Notes under the pieces: generated by a model | What the model saw: only the letters and a program-made list of their open reading frames with translations | Databases searched by the model: none | What the model was told of the DNA's origin: nothing | Shown here: positions 25,632 to 34,493 of the stretch, one piece after another | Layout: the number at the start of each line of letters is the position of its first letter | Position numbering within the stretch: position 1 is the first letter of the stretch | DNA from: Lewinellaceae bacterium | GTDB taxonomy: Bacteria > Bacteroidota > Bacteroidia > Chitinophagales > Saprospiraceae | DNA: 64,000 nucleotides | Reading direction: 5' to 3' | Assembly (NCBI GenBank): GCA_020636215.1 | Contig: JACJYG010000005.1 | Span: forward strand, 558,001-622,000 | Program-made: the position numbers and the translations under genes

Positions 25632-26100
25632 TCTCTTTTAGGTTTTGGTTAGGAATTTGGAAGTAAACTTAGTTTAAGCCTACTTGCTTGGGCGATGGTT
25701 TCTGTACTTTTAGTGTCTCCGAAAGAATAAACGATAGCAGTATAATTATAGTGTAACGCTTTTTACTATCCCCGCTATTAGAACTTTTGTTGGATTGGCG
25801 TCTGGTTTTAAAAACTAAATTTCTTTATTGGGCATTGCAAAATTACAAAATATTAACAACACGAGTTTAGATTTTGATCGCGTTGTGGACTGTTAAATTA
25901 AAAAAAAATGCCGGTTTTCGGAATAATCCCAAGGAATTGCCGACGCCCTATGGGCCTGTATGGAGAGCGGCAAAAAAGAACTCCCCGGAGCCTAAAAGGC
26001 AGCCGGGGAGCGTATGAAAGGTAATTGACACAAGCAATTTTGCCAGGCCACTATTGGATGTAATATTCTGATAGGATTAGAAGTAGGCTTCAAAACATAT
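25632..26100. other. 469-bp non-coding stretch
   Basis: A/T-rich and without a plausible gene. It holds the terminator of the cco operon at 25971-26010. The segment 25640-25900 should carry the promoter of the small leftward gene, but I see no convincing motif. Confidence 0.5.
25971..26010 (-). terminator. Terminator of the cco operon
   Basis: CTCCCCGG (25981-25988) pairs with CCGGGGAG (26003-26010), with GCC/GGC pairing inside. On the minus strand the stem is followed by TTCTTTTTT. It lies 91 bp after the stop of the last operon gene. Confidence 0.8.
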
Positions 26101-26799
26101 TTAGTTGCACATTGGTACGTTTTGAAGATCCTGCCAAAAACGAAAATCAACCGGCACCTCAAAATTCAGGCCCCGAAGAATGAACAACAGGGCAAAGGCC
26201 ACCAGAAATGCTGGCAGCAATCGGCGCAGGCGTACCCGCCAATGTAGTTTGATAAATTGGCCTGCCATTGCAGTGCCAAGCATTAGAGGGATAGTTCCAA
26301 GTCCGAAAAGCATCATGTACAAGGCGCCCTCTATCATATGATTGGTAGCTAATGCCCCGACAATGGCCATATATACCAGCCCACAGGGTAATAAACCGTT
26401 CAGCATGCCGATCAGAAATAACTTACCCGGCCCACGCTGTCTTAGTAGTCGCCCCAACTGCTGTTTTACCCATTGGTTGAGCCGGTTCATCAGAGGTATA
26501 CGTAGTATGTGTTGCTCAACATCGATAGAGAACACGGCAATCAATAACAAGGTGATGCCCAGGCCAATCGAGATGTATGACTGAAAGCCGGCCAGAAAAA
26601 AACCGCGCCCGAATAGGCCTATTGCCGAGCCCAACAGGCCGTATGACAGCACCCGGCCCAGATTATACAACAGGACATTTCCCACCGCATAATACCGCTT
26701 GCTTCCCTGATAGGGGAGGGACAATGCGATTGGGCCGCACATGCCCACGCAGTGAAGACTGCCCAGCAAGCCGATTGTGAACGCGGTCCAAAGCGCCAT
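26101..26799 (-). CDS. Sulfite exporter TauE/SafE-type membrane protein of the cco cluster
   Basis: A 232-residue polytopic protein with about six hydrophobic helices. The N-terminal HCVGMCGP motif (residues 16-23) and a second motif, GLLPCGLVY, are typical of the DsbD/UreH-like SafE proteins found beside ccoGHIS in Bacteroidota. The paired Cys could handle copper or thiol exchange during cbb3 oxidase assembly. It is the last gene of the operon, 2 bp after ccoH. The precise activity of this family is not settled. Confidence 0.8.
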   Translation of the reverse strand: MALWTAFTIGLLGSLHCVGMCGPIALSLPYQGSKRYYAVGNVLLYNLGRVLSYGLLGSAIGLFGRGFFLAGFQSYISIGLGITLLLIAVFSIDVEQHILRIPLMNRLNQWVKQQLGRLLRQRGPGKLFLIGMLNGLLPCGLVYMAIVGALATNHMIEGALYMMLFGLGTIPLMLGTAMAGQFIKLHWRVRLRRLLPAFLVAFALLFILRGLNFEVPVDFRFWQDLQNVPMCN

Positions 26800-26801
26800 T
26801 A

Positions 26802-27242
26802 TCAGAGGGTTATGGTTTCTTCTTTGAAAAAGCCTTTGCCTTCAGCCTGCCAATCAACTTTTACTTTCCATAGGCCACGCCTAAGGCCATGGGTTGGAAT
26901 CCTTTGTACCCGGTCTGGCCCGGGTTGAACCATCAGCCTGAAATCGCTTTTGGCGTCTGAAGGGCAGAAAAAGTATACTTCTCCCATCACTTCCGAAAAT
27001 TCGGAAGGAAAAACCAGTTCTATCTCTTCTTTCTGTTTCTTGTTCCATATTTTCAGGCCTTCCTGCAGTTGCTGCGTGTTGACCAGCTTGTCGTAGTGCT
27101 GCTGATAGGCCAAATCGTCGGCATAATAATCATTTGAAACCAGGCTGTGGTCAAATTTGGTGGATTCATAGACCTGGAAGACCAGGGCCAGAACGAAAAT
27201 GGTGAAAAAAATGGCTATTCCTGTTCCCCAATTAAATTTCAT
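26802..27242 (-). CDS. ccoH: cbb3 oxidase assembly protein CcoH (FixH family)
   Basis: 146 residues with a single N-terminal membrane helix (WGTGIAIFFTIFVLALVFQVY) and a periplasmic domain beginning DHSLVSNDYYADDLAYQQ, the conserved FixH start. FixH/CcoH is needed for maturation or stability of cbb3 oxidase. It sits 37 bp after ccoG and 2 bp before the SafE-type gene, the standard order. Confidence 0.85.
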   Translation of the reverse strand: MKFNWGTGIAIFFTIFVLALVFQVYESTKFDHSLVSNDYYADDLAYQQHYDKLVNTQQLQEGLKIWNKKQKEEIELVFPSEFSEVMGEVYFFCPSDAKSDFRLMVQPGPDRVQRIPTHGLRRGLWKVKVDWQAEGKGFFKEETITL

Positions 27243-27279
27243 GGCTTTTACTTTTTTCCTTCTTGAATGATCGTTTACA

Positions 27280-28830
27280 TTACTTCACTGGCCCGAGGAA
27301 GTTCGTCTTGGCCTTATCGATTAGCTTACCGTTGGAATAGACTTCGATGTATATCGTGTTTTTGCGGCCATTCAGGCTTTTCCGATCCAGGTCGATGAAA
27401 AGGGCTCCCTTCACCACAGAGCCGGGTTTTACCGTTGGGCTTGCGCCGACCAGCCGGATGCGGCCAGTGGTGTTTCCGGCAAGGCGAAATTCAATCGGCA
27501 GCGTCTCCTTGGCCTTGTTGATGACTTCGTAGTTATAGAGGTTGCTAATATAAGTATCGTCTACTTCCTGGTATAACATTCCAGGGGTTCGGAGCAACAA
27601 GGTCTCTACTTCTGAGCGAGTGCCCAGCAGAACGATATTTACCAGGATCAAAACGGACAATACGGCCGTGTAGCCGATCACCCGGGGCGTGAAGAGCTTC
27701 TTGCGGCTTTCGACAATACCGTTGTAGCTATCGTAGCGGATCAGGCCCCGCGGGCGGCTGACCTTGTCCATGACCTCGTCACAGGCGTCGATACAAGCCG
27801 TGCAGTTGACACATTCAAGTTGGGTGCCATCGCGGATGTCAATTCCTGTAGGGCATACCTGTACGCACAACTTACAATCGATGCAATCGCCGAGGGCTTT
27901 TTTCATGCCTTCAACGGGGTCGCCGTTGGTGGAAGGGTAGGCCACCGGATCCGCCACCGGGCCTTCCGGGCCTTTGGCTACATCAACCTGTATCTGGGCC
28001 ACAGGGGTATGCGGTTCTGCCGCTTTGGTTCCTGCACTGCCGGATTTTTTGTTCTTCTGGATTTTCCCTCGTGGTTCCCCCCGCACAAAGTCATAAGCAA
28101 CCACGATGGAATTGCGGTCCAGCATTACGCCCTGCAGACGGCCATAGGGACAAATGGTTACGCATACCTGTTCCCGCAGGTAAGAGAAAACGAAATAGAA
28201 GGCGCCGGAAAACAGAACCATTGCCAGGAAGCCTTTCCAGTGCAGGGAAATGGGTTCTGTAGCAATCTTGATCACTTCGTCGATACCGATGATGTAGGCC
28301 AGAAAAGTGTTGGCCACCAATACCGCGATCAGAAAAAAGATAAGTTGCTTGGAAATCTTTTTGACAGCCTTTTCGGTAGTCCAGGGAGCGTTGTTGAGGC
28401 GGCGCTGAGCATTGGCGTCTCCTTCGATCGCATATTCAATCTTCCGGAAGACCATTTCCATAAAAATGGTCTGCGGGCAAACCCAGCCGCAAAAGAGGCG
28501 CCCCCACACTACGGTGAATAACACGATAAACACCACCAGGGTGAGCATAGCCAGGACGAAAAGGTGGAAGTCCTGCGGCATAAATTGAATGCCGAAAAGG
28601 ATGAACCTTCGTTCCAGAACGTTAAACAGTAGCAGCGGCGCTCCATTTACCTTGATGAAAGGCATTCCGAAAAGGAAAGCGAGTAATACCCAACTTAAAT
28701 AAGTACGGGCATTGGTGTACCGGCCGGCCGGCTTCTTTGGATAGATCCAAACCCTTTTGCCCCGATCATCAACGGTCGCGATCTTATCGCGATATTCTTC
28801 CGTATCCTTGATTGGCTGTGTTGCGCTCAT
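27280..28830 (-). CDS. ccoG: cbb3 oxidase accessory ferredoxin-like protein CcoG (FixG/RdxA)
   Basis: 516 residues. Several N-terminal membrane helices carry CGWVCPQTIFMEM and CPYGRLQG. Two [4Fe-4S] ferredoxin motifs, CIDCKLCVQVCP and CVNCTACIDACDEVM, follow, then a last helix and a C-terminal Ig-like IG_FixG domain (VVKGALFIDLD). CcoG reduces Cu(II) to Cu(I) for the oxidase copper centre in studied bacteria. The region between helix 5 and the clusters holds a Pro/Gly/Ala-rich insert of about 50 residues (KSGSAGTKAAEPHT..) that is longer than usual. Confidence 0.92.
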   Translation of the reverse strand: MSATQPIKDTEEYRDKIATVDDRGKRVWIYPKKPAGRYTNARTYLSWVLLAFLFGMPFIKVNGAPLLLFNVLERRFILFGIQFMPQDFHLFVLAMLTLVVFIVLFTVVWGRLFCGWVCPQTIFMEMVFRKIEYAIEGDANAQRRLNNAPWTTEKAVKKISKQLIFFLIAVLVANTFLAYIIGIDEVIKIATEPISLHWKGFLAMVLFSGAFYFVFSYLREQVCVTICPYGRLQGVMLDRNSIVVAYDFVRGEPRGKIQKNKKSGSAGTKAAEPHTPVAQIQVDVAKGPEGPVADPVAYPSTNGDPVEGMKKALGDCIDCKLCVQVCPTGIDIRDGTQLECVNCTACIDACDEVMDKVSRPRGLIRYDSYNGIVESRKKLFTPRVIGYTAVLSVLILVNIVLLGTRSEVETLLLRTPGMLYQEVDDTYISNLYNYEVINKAKETLPIEFRLAGNTTGRIRLVGASPTVKPGSVVKGALFIDLDRKSLNGRKNTIYIEVYSNGKLIDKAKTNFLGPVK

Positions 28831-28962
28831 GGTGAAAAATTCAATTAAATTGAAGGACTTAGGGCGTTGGGTATTTATTGGGTAGAGGCCTTCATCGCCT
28901 TTGAAGGAGTTTCGGCTTTTGAATGCCGGGGCAATCCAAAAACCGAAACTCAGAACACTATC

Positions 28963-29946
28963 TTATTCATTCATACCGATCGCACCGCTTTCGGTTTTTG
29001 GTTGTTCCGTCGAGGTGGAATCTGCTGCTGGTGTGGTGTCTTTATCCACCTGCTGCTGGTAAAGGTCGCCTTGAGGCTCTTTAGGATTGGGCGGGTTGGT
29101 GCCCTGCAGAGTAAGAATATAGCTGGCAACCTCATTCATGTCACTGGCGCTGAGCTGTCCCTTCCAGGAGATCATCCCTTTCTCAGGAACCCCGTATTTG
29201 ATGGTTTTGAAAATGCTCTTGATATCGCCCCCATGAATCCAATACTGGTCCGTCATGTTGGGCCCAACGCCGCCTTCGCCCAACGCACCGTGGCAGGCTG
29301 CACAGTTGGCGAGGAATATCTCCTTTCCTCCGGCAATGGCCTGTTCGTCGGTCAGTACTTCCACATTGGTTTCATCCACCAGGTTGGATTGAGTGGCCCG
29401 ATACGCCTGAATGGCTTTGTCGGCGCGCTCCATCTCCATTTTATATTCTTCTCCCGAGCTGGGGCCAGCGCCGGTAAAATGGTAATAGGTATAGTAGATC
29501 ACGCCAAAGCCAATAGAGAGGTAGAACATGGCCACCCACCAGGGGGGCAGGCTGTTGTCCAGTTCGCGGATACCATCGTACTCGTGGTCAAAAAGGATAT
29601 CTTCCTCTTTCTCCACCGGCACCACTTTGGTCCACTGCTTGTACATGCGATCCCAAAAGGATTGCTTTGGTTTCTTAACCTCTTCCAGATACGCCTCCAG
29701 CCCTTGTTCCTGGTAGATTCGGATCTGCTGGACTTTCACCATGACGTTGAGCAGGTGCACCAGGGCCAGAATAGCTCCCAGCAGTACGATGCCGGAGACG
29801 ATCATCATAGAGTTGGAGAACAAACGGTTGTAGAAATAAGGATCGGCAGGGGCCTCGCCGCCTGCGGCGTCCTGAGCGCCGGCCACCATGGAGAACAGCA
29901 GCAGGGGCAACATCAGGAGTAGGAATCGCAAAGTTTTATTTTTCAT
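28963..29946 (-). CDS. ccoP: cbb3 oxidase cytochrome c subunit (CcoP-like, one haem c)
   Basis: About 327 residues from MKNKTLRFLL; earlier in-frame starts would overlap ccoQ further and lack a signal. A signal peptide ends at MVAGAQ. A FixP-type N-terminal part with two membrane helices includes PPWWVAMFYLSIGFGVIYY. One class I cytochrome c domain follows, with CAACH as haem site and a Met ligand in the GMISWKG region. Proteobacterial CcoP has two haems; one is common in Bacteroidota. The Pro/Thr/Glu-rich tail is low in complexity. Its start overlaps the ccoQ end by 11 bp. Confidence 0.9.
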   Translation of the reverse strand: MKNKTLRFLLLMLPLLLFSMVAGAQDAAGGEAPADPYFYNRLFSNSMMIVSGIVLLGAILALVHLLNVMVKVQQIRIYQEQGLEAYLEEVKKPKQSFWDRMYKQWTKVVPVEKEEDILFDHEYDGIRELDNSLPPWWVAMFYLSIGFGVIYYTYYHFTGAGPSSGEEYKMEMERADKAIQAYRATQSNLVDETNVEVLTDEQAIAGGKEIFLANCAACHGALGEGGVGPNMTDQYWIHGGDIKSIFKTIKYGVPEKGMISWKGQLSASDMNEVASYILTLQGTNPPNPKEPQGDLYQQQVDKDTTPAADSTSTEQPKTESGAIGMNE

Positions 29947-30133
29947 GACGATCAATTTCAGCGTTAACAGGATTAGAGTCATCAAGAGGCATATTCGCCA
30001 TTTTATTGATAAAAGCCGGATCACGCTTGAAGGCCAAGACCGCACTGACAACGAAGATCACAAAAAAGGTTAGAAGAGCGGAAATGGCCATCCAGTTGAT
30101 ATTGCCCGCGCTTTCAAGAATATATTTGAACAT
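29936..30133 (-). CDS. ccoQ: cbb3 oxidase small subunit CcoQ-like
   Basis: 65 residues with one membrane helix (WMAISALLTFFVIFVVSAVLAF) followed by KRDPAFINKMANMPLDD, the usual CcoQ/FixQ layout. CcoQ helps keep the oxidase complex stable. It overlaps ccoP by 11 bp (translational coupling) and lies 85 bp after ccoNO. Confidence 0.8.
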   Translation of the reverse strand: MFKYILESAGNINWMAISALLTFFVIFVVSAVLAFKRDPAFINKMANMPLDDSNPVNAEIDRHEK

Positions 30134-30140
30134 GGTGTTC

Positions 30141-30208
30141 GATTTTGGATTTACGATTTTGGATTTACGATTTTAGATGTACGTGTACGACATCCAAAAT
30201 CGTAAATC
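30141..30208 (-). repeat. Direct and inverted repeats between ccoNO and ccoQ
   Basis: Three near-copies of GATTTTGGATTTAC stand in tandem from 30141, and an inverted copy (CATCCAAAATCGTAAATC) ends at about 30208. The last direct copy can pair with the inverted copy as a hairpin. There is no T-run, so it is more likely an mRNA-processing or stability element inside the operon. Confidence 0.65.
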
Positions 30209-30218
30209 ACACCTCAAA

Positions 30219-32354
30219 TCAATTGCCACCTGCCTGTGGTTTGGGTTTGATGTCAGTACCTAAGCGTTGCAGGTAGGCGATGAGGGCAATAATCTCTTTG
30301 TTTTCGAGATTTTCGCCTTCGATGCCGTCCTTGCGGAGGCTGGCTGCTACCTGGGCGGCTTGCTTTTGCAGGTCTTCCACGGCAATCTGGTCATAACCGC
30401 TTTGATAGGGCGTCCCCAGGGTTCTCAGTCCCCGGATCTTGGCGGCCGTCTTACTCGTATTCAGGTCGCGTTTCAGCAACCATGGGTATGGAGGCATGAT
30501 AGAACCCGGCGACATGCTGGTAGGCTCAGCCATGTGGTTGTAGTGCCAGCTATCGGGATATTTGCCGCCGACGCGGTGCAGGTCTGGCCCGGTGCGCTTG
30601 GAACCCCAAAGGAATGGGCGGTCATAAATGAATTCACCAGACTTGGAGTATTCACCGTAGCGTTCTGTTTCGGATCGGAAGGGGCGCACCATCTGCGAGT
30701 GGCATCCGAGACATCCTTCGCGAATATAGAGGTCGCGGCCTTCCAGTTCGAGTGGCGTATAGGGGAGCACCGATTCAATCTTGGGCACATTATTGTCGAT
30801 CATGAGCATGGGGAAGACTTCCACCATTCCACCGATCAGGATGGCGATAGTAGCGGCAATGAGCATCTGAATTGGGCGGCGCTCGATCCAGCGGTGCCAG
30901 TGTTCGCCGGCGTGTTTGGCCATCGGTGGGCGCGGCGGGGCTTCAGCTGCCTCGTCCCGAACGAAGGAACCTGCATTAATCGTTTTGATGAGGTTGTACA
31001 CCATCACGAAGTAGCCTGCAACGTAGAGCGTGCCGCCCAGGGCGCGCAGTCCATACATTGGAATGATCTGCGTTACCGTTTCCAGGAAGTTACCGTAAGC
31101 GAGGAAGCCGTCCGGTGTGAATTGCTTCCACATCAGGCTCTGTGTCCATCCGGCCCAGTAGAGCGGAATGGCGTAGAAGAGAATGCCAAGCGTGCCGATC
31201 CAGAAGTGAGCGTTAGCCAGTTTCAGAGAGTGCAACTTGGTATTGAATATTTTGGGGATCAGCCAGTACAGGATGCCAAAGGTCAAAAAGCCGTTCCAAC
31301 CCAGCGTTCCAATGTGTACGTGGCCAATAGTCCAGTCGGTGTAGTGGCTAATGGCGTTGACGGATTTGATGGAAAGCATAGGCCCTTCAAAAGTGGCCAT
31401 ACCGTAAGCGGTTACCGCAACAACCATGAATTTCAGGACAGGATCCTGCCGCACGCGGTCCCAGGCGCCGCGCAGGGTAAGCAGGCCATTGAGCATACCG
31501 CCCCAGGAAGGAGCGATGAGCATGATGGAAAACACAGTGCCCAGCGATTGCGCCCAGTCGGGCAGCGACGTATACAAGAGGTGGTGCGGGCCGGCCCATA
31601 TGTAGATGAAGATCAGGGCCCAGAAGTGGATGATGGACAGTTTATAGGAATATACCGGCCGGTTGGCGGCTTTGGGCAGGAAGTAGTACATCAGGCCCAG
31701 GTACGGGGTAGTCAGGAAGAATGCTACAGCGTTGTGCCCGTACCACCATTGGATGAGCGCATCCTGCACCCCCGCAAAAACGGGGTAGCTTTTCCAAAGG
31801 CTCACTGGTAATTCAAGGTTATTGCCGATATGCAGCACCGTTACCGTCACCCAGGTGGCGATGTAGAACCAGATCGCCACATACAAGTGTTGTTCCCGGC
31901 GCTTCAGAATAGTACCGAACATATTGACGCCAAAAGCGACCCAAACCAGCGCAATGGCCAGGTCGATCGGCCATTCCAACTCGGCGTACTCATGGGCGCT
32001 GGTGATGCCCAGGGGCAGGGTAATAGCCGCCGCCAGGATGATCGTTTGCCAGCCCCAGAAGTGGAACTCGCTCAGGACTTTACTGTACATGCGCGTTTTG
32101 AGCAGGCGCTGAAGGGAGTAGTAAACCCCCATAAAAATGCCATTGCCCACAAATGCAAAAATGGCTGCATTGGTATGCAGCGGGCGAATGCGGCCGAAAG
32201 TCGTCTCCGGTATCCCGAGGTTGAGCCCCGGGAAAACCAGCTCCAGGGCAGCCCAGAGGCCCACCAGAATTCCTACTACCCCAAATAAAATCGTGGCATA
32301 GGCAAACTTCCGGACGATGGCATTGTCGTAACTGAATTTCTCAACTTGTGCCAT
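30219..32354 (-). CDS. ccoNO: Fused cbb3 oxidase subunits I and II (CcoN-CcoO)
   Basis: About 711 residues from MAQVEKFSYD; upstream in-frame ATGs overlap ccoS. The first ~480 residues are the 12-helix CcoN oxidase core with haem/copper-ligand regions such as WWYGHNAVAFF, IWAGPHHLLYTSLP and GHVHIGTLGWNG. A linker and one membrane helix lead to a CcoO domain with a single haem c site (EGCLGCHSQMVRPF) and the MPPYPWLL region. The complex reduces O2 to water with high affinity and pumps protons. The N-O fusion is known in Bacteroidota, so it is not an assembly error. Confidence 0.95.
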   Translation of the reverse strand: MAQVEKFSYDNAIVRKFAYATILFGVVGILVGLWAALELVFPGLNLGIPETTFGRIRPLHTNAAIFAFVGNGIFMGVYYSLQRLLKTRMYSKVLSEFHFWGWQTIILAAAITLPLGITSAHEYAELEWPIDLAIALVWVAFGVNMFGTILKRREQHLYVAIWFYIATWVTVTVLHIGNNLELPVSLWKSYPVFAGVQDALIQWWYGHNAVAFFLTTPYLGLMYYFLPKAANRPVYSYKLSIIHFWALIFIYIWAGPHHLLYTSLPDWAQSLGTVFSIMLIAPSWGGMLNGLLTLRGAWDRVRQDPVLKFMVVAVTAYGMATFEGPMLSIKSVNAISHYTDWTIGHVHIGTLGWNGFLTFGILYWLIPKIFNTKLHSLKLANAHFWIGTLGILFYAIPLYWAGWTQSLMWKQFTPDGFLAYGNFLETVTQIIPMYGLRALGGTLYVAGYFVMVYNLIKTINAGSFVRDEAAEAPPRPPMAKHAGEHWHRWIERRPIQMLIAATIAILIGGMVEVFPMLMIDNNVPKIESVLPYTPLELEGRDLYIREGCLGCHSQMVRPFRSETERYGEYSKSGEFIYDRPFLWGSKRTGPDLHRVGGKYPDSWHYNHMAEPTSMSPGSIMPPYPWLLKRDLNTSKTAAKIRGLRTLGTPYQSGYDQIAVEDLQKQAAQVAASLRKDGIEGENLENKEIIALIAYLQRLGTDIKPKPQAGGN

Positions 32355-32358
32355 TAGG

Positions 32359-32538
32359 TTAAGATTTTGAAGTGTTATGGTTGGTTTCTGTTTGCGGTTT
32401 GTCGTCATCGAAAAGGATTCGAATGGCCGGGCTGACGTCGTCGTCATATTGCCCGCTGCGGACAGCCCACAGGAAGGCGCCTAGAAAACCAAGCGCAACA
32501 AGGAGGCTTACTATAATGAGCAGGAAAATGATTTTCAT
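32359..32538 (-). CDS. ccoS: cbb3 oxidase maturation protein CcoS
   Basis: About 59 residues starting MKIIFLLIIVSLLVALGFLG, one membrane helix, then FLWAVRSGQYDDD, the CcoS signature. A start four codons earlier is also possible. CcoS is needed for cofactor insertion. It is the first gene of the operon and ends 4 bp before ccoNO. The copper ATPase gene ccoI, normally its upstream neighbour, is absent here. Confidence 0.88.
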   Translation of the reverse strand: MKIIFLLIIVSLLVALGFLGAFLWAVRSGQYDDDVSPAIRILFDDDKPQTETNHNTSKS

Positions 32539-32579
32539 ACCTTGTGTCAATTGTTACCTTGTGTCAAAAATAATTGGCT

Positions 32580-32623
32580 GCAAGATAGAGCGAGCAGTAG
32601 GGGAGGCGGATGATCATTATCAA
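32580..32623 (-). promoter_or_regulatory. FNR/CRP-type site and promoter of the cco operon
   Basis: On the minus strand TTGAT-AATG-ATCAT (32623-32610) matches the FNR consensus TTGATnnnnATCAA at 9 of 10 fixed positions. TATCTTGC (32587-32580) is a possible -7 element 22 bp downstream. A start about 6 nt beyond it would place the FNR-type site near -41, the class II activator position. This fits oxygen-limited induction of cbb3 oxidase. The site is seen; regulator and start point are inferred. Confidence 0.55.
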
Positions 32624-32721
32624 GTTTGGGGGGTGACTTTTGTCATTATTTTGTCAGAGCTAATTAGCAGGGTGGTTTTTTGTGCATGTAAATTAATTGT
32701 TTTTTTAAACAAAATCATGTT

Positions 32722-33663
32722 GTGAAACGATCGTTTTTGGAAAAAACATGGATCTTTATGAGCGGCCGGCTGGCTGTTTTTTTCTTCATGATCCATCTTC
32801 TGGGCGCCTGTCACGTTCGGGAAGCGCCTCAACGATACCTTTTTTTAGGGCATCCTTATGATTGGGCCGATACGAGCCAGGTCGATCCCCGTCTCGAACG
32901 GCTCGATTATTCGCCTTATAAAGAGATTTGGCTGGGCGGCGACGTCTGCGCCCGCACCGGCCGAAAGCCCGGAAATATGGAATACCTGGATAGCCTGTTT
33001 GACTTTCGTCGCACCCAATGGGCGCTGGGTAACCACGACTATGATTTTGGCGATCCGGAAACGATCCTTCGCTACCTGAATCGCCCTTCCTTTTATGTTG
33101 CCTGGGAAGGCGGCTTTTGCTTGATGGTGCTCAACACCAACTTGTTTCATTTCTTCATTGAAGACCCGCCGCAGCGCAACTGTGCTGAAAAACAGGCCCA
33201 ATTGGATATGATCCGCGCCGTAACTGATACCATACAAAAGGCCTCCCATCTGGTCATCCTCCATCACCACGGCCTGTTTAATGAACTTAAGGTGGATGAA
33301 ATGGGAGATACCCTGAAAGCCTTCAACTTCAACCCTATGCTGATCCGCGCCACCTGCAGCCCGGAATCTAATATCACTCGGTTGGTATATCCCTGGTTGG
33401 AGTCCGTACAGAAAAGAGGCATACAGGTTGTGCTCATCGGCGGCGATGTGGGCATGCAGGCTAAGGCCTTCGAATTCCAGACTCCGGAGGGTATCTGGCT
33501 ACTTGGCTCAGGCATCAACAATTCCGTTAACCGGGATTACGCCCCTGATTACGTTAAGGATTTTAGCCCGGACAAAGTGCTGGAGTTGGATTATGCGCCA
33601 CATGAGCGGCAACTATCCTGGCGGTTTGTGCTATTGGAGGAATTGATAAAGAAACAGGAGTGA
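32722..33663 (+). CDS. Calcineurin-like metallophosphoesterase, probable lipoprotein
   Basis: 313 residues. The N-terminus has a hydrophobic stretch ending LLGAC, a lipobox, so the mature protein is likely membrane-anchored. Metallophosphoesterase motifs are present in order: LGGD (~73), GNHD (~102), LHHHG (~180) and GGD near the C-terminus (VVLIGGDVG). The usual GDxH late motif is altered. The substrate is unknown. It is divergent from the cco operon and convergent with the thioredoxin-like gene. Confidence 0.75.
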   Translation: MKRSFLEKTWIFMSGRLAVFFFMIHLLGACHVREAPQRYLFLGHPYDWADTSQVDPRLERLDYSPYKEIWLGGDVCARTGRKPGNMEYLDSLFDFRRTQWALGNHDYDFGDPETILRYLNRPSFYVAWEGGFCLMVLNTNLFHFFIEDPPQRNCAEKQAQLDMIRAVTDTIQKASHLVILHHHGLFNELKVDEMGDTLKAFNFNPMLIRATCSPESNITRLVYPWLESVQKRGIQVVLIGGDVGMQAKAFEFQTPEGIWLLGSGINNSVNRDYAPDYVKDFSPDKVLELDYAPHERQLSWRFVLLEELIKKQE

Positions 33664-33690
33664 TAAAGTCAGGAGAGCGTGAAAAAAAAA

Positions 33691-33727
33691 GCCCAGGCCT
33701 CTGGGTTAGCCCAGGAGCCTGGGTTTT
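33691..33727. terminator. Bidirectional terminator
   Basis: GCCCAGG and CCTGGG form the outer stem and CTGGG/CCCAG the inner stem, with an A-run on the left (33682-33690) and TTTT on the right. It lies between the stops of two convergent genes and can serve both. Confidence 0.8.
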
Positions 33728-33743
33728 CTATCAGGGCATCAAC

Positions 33744-34295
33744 TTACTTGCCCTGGAATTCTTCGAACGGCATGGTTTTGTAATACTCACCGCCAATAAA
33801 TTTTAGCTCCTTCACCATCATATCCGGCGTTTTATAGCCCGGGGATATGGTGATGCGATCCTGGTTTTCATCCAGGTAGACGAAAGAAGGGTAGCCCAGG
33901 CGGCCGTCGAGTAGCGATACGGCCAGTTCGTGTACCCCGCGGCGCCCACCGGGGCGATAGCTCAGGGTAGTGCCTTTGTATAGAATGTCCTCATGTTGTT
34001 CGGCATTGAATTTCACCGCGTAGAAGTTCTCATTCATGTATTTGGCCACTTCGGCATCGGTGAAGGTTTCTTTGTCCATCCGCTTACACCATCCGCACCA
34101 GTCCGTGTAAACATCGATGAATATTTTCTTCGGCTTTTTCTCCATCAGTTGCTGGGCTTCTTCCCAGGTATGCCAGGTGATGGTTTCGGCCGCAATATTG
34201 CCAGCCTTGGCAGGCGCAGGGTTGTCCAGCGTAAAAGAGTAGGCTATTAGCGCAAAAACGGCCAGGATGCCGCCGATCAGTAATTTCTTGGTCAT
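33744..34295 (-). CDS. Exported thioredoxin-fold protein
   Basis: 183 residues with an N-terminal signal or anchor helix (LLIGGILAVFALIAYSF). A thioredoxin-like fold carries the redox motif WCGWCKRMDKETF, and EVAKYMNENFYAVKFNAEQ follows as in the DUF255/thioredoxin_7 group. It likely reduces or isomerises disulfides of exported proteins. It is monocistronic. Confidence 0.82.
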   Translation of the reverse strand: MTKKLLIGGILAVFALIAYSFTLDNPAPAKAGNIAAETITWHTWEEAQQLMEKKPKKIFIDVYTDWCGWCKRMDKETFTDAEVAKYMNENFYAVKFNAEQHEDILYKGTTLSYRPGGRRGVHELAVSLLDGRLGYPSFVYLDENQDRITISPGYKTPDMMVKELKFIGGEYYKTMPFEEFQGK

Positions 34296-34493
34296 GGATA
34301 TTGCGTTTTTTGTTTCTATTCAAAGATACTTTCCAGGCTATCCTAAAGATATGCAGGCTTTTCCGTTTAAGATATATTTAACTTTTAGACATTGGGCCAG
34401 AAGATTGGGAACGGCAGTTGGCCTTCACCGGTATAGGAGGCTACGATGGGGATTCATATAATTTTCCGATATTCGTATCAACACCTTAATTCC

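Noticed and set aside
28867..29922. 351-codon open frame antisense to ccoP
   Set aside because: The cytochrome c subunit with a haem motif is unambiguous on the minus strand; this is a shadow frame.
30267..31811. 514-codon open frame antisense to ccoNO
   Set aside because: ccoNO is certain on the other strand. The antisense frame has no recognisable domain and arises from codon bias in G+C-rich sequence.
30219..32354. Assembly error joining ccoN and ccoO
   Set aside because: The fusion keeps one frame with a plausible linker and is a known arrangement in Bacteroidota.
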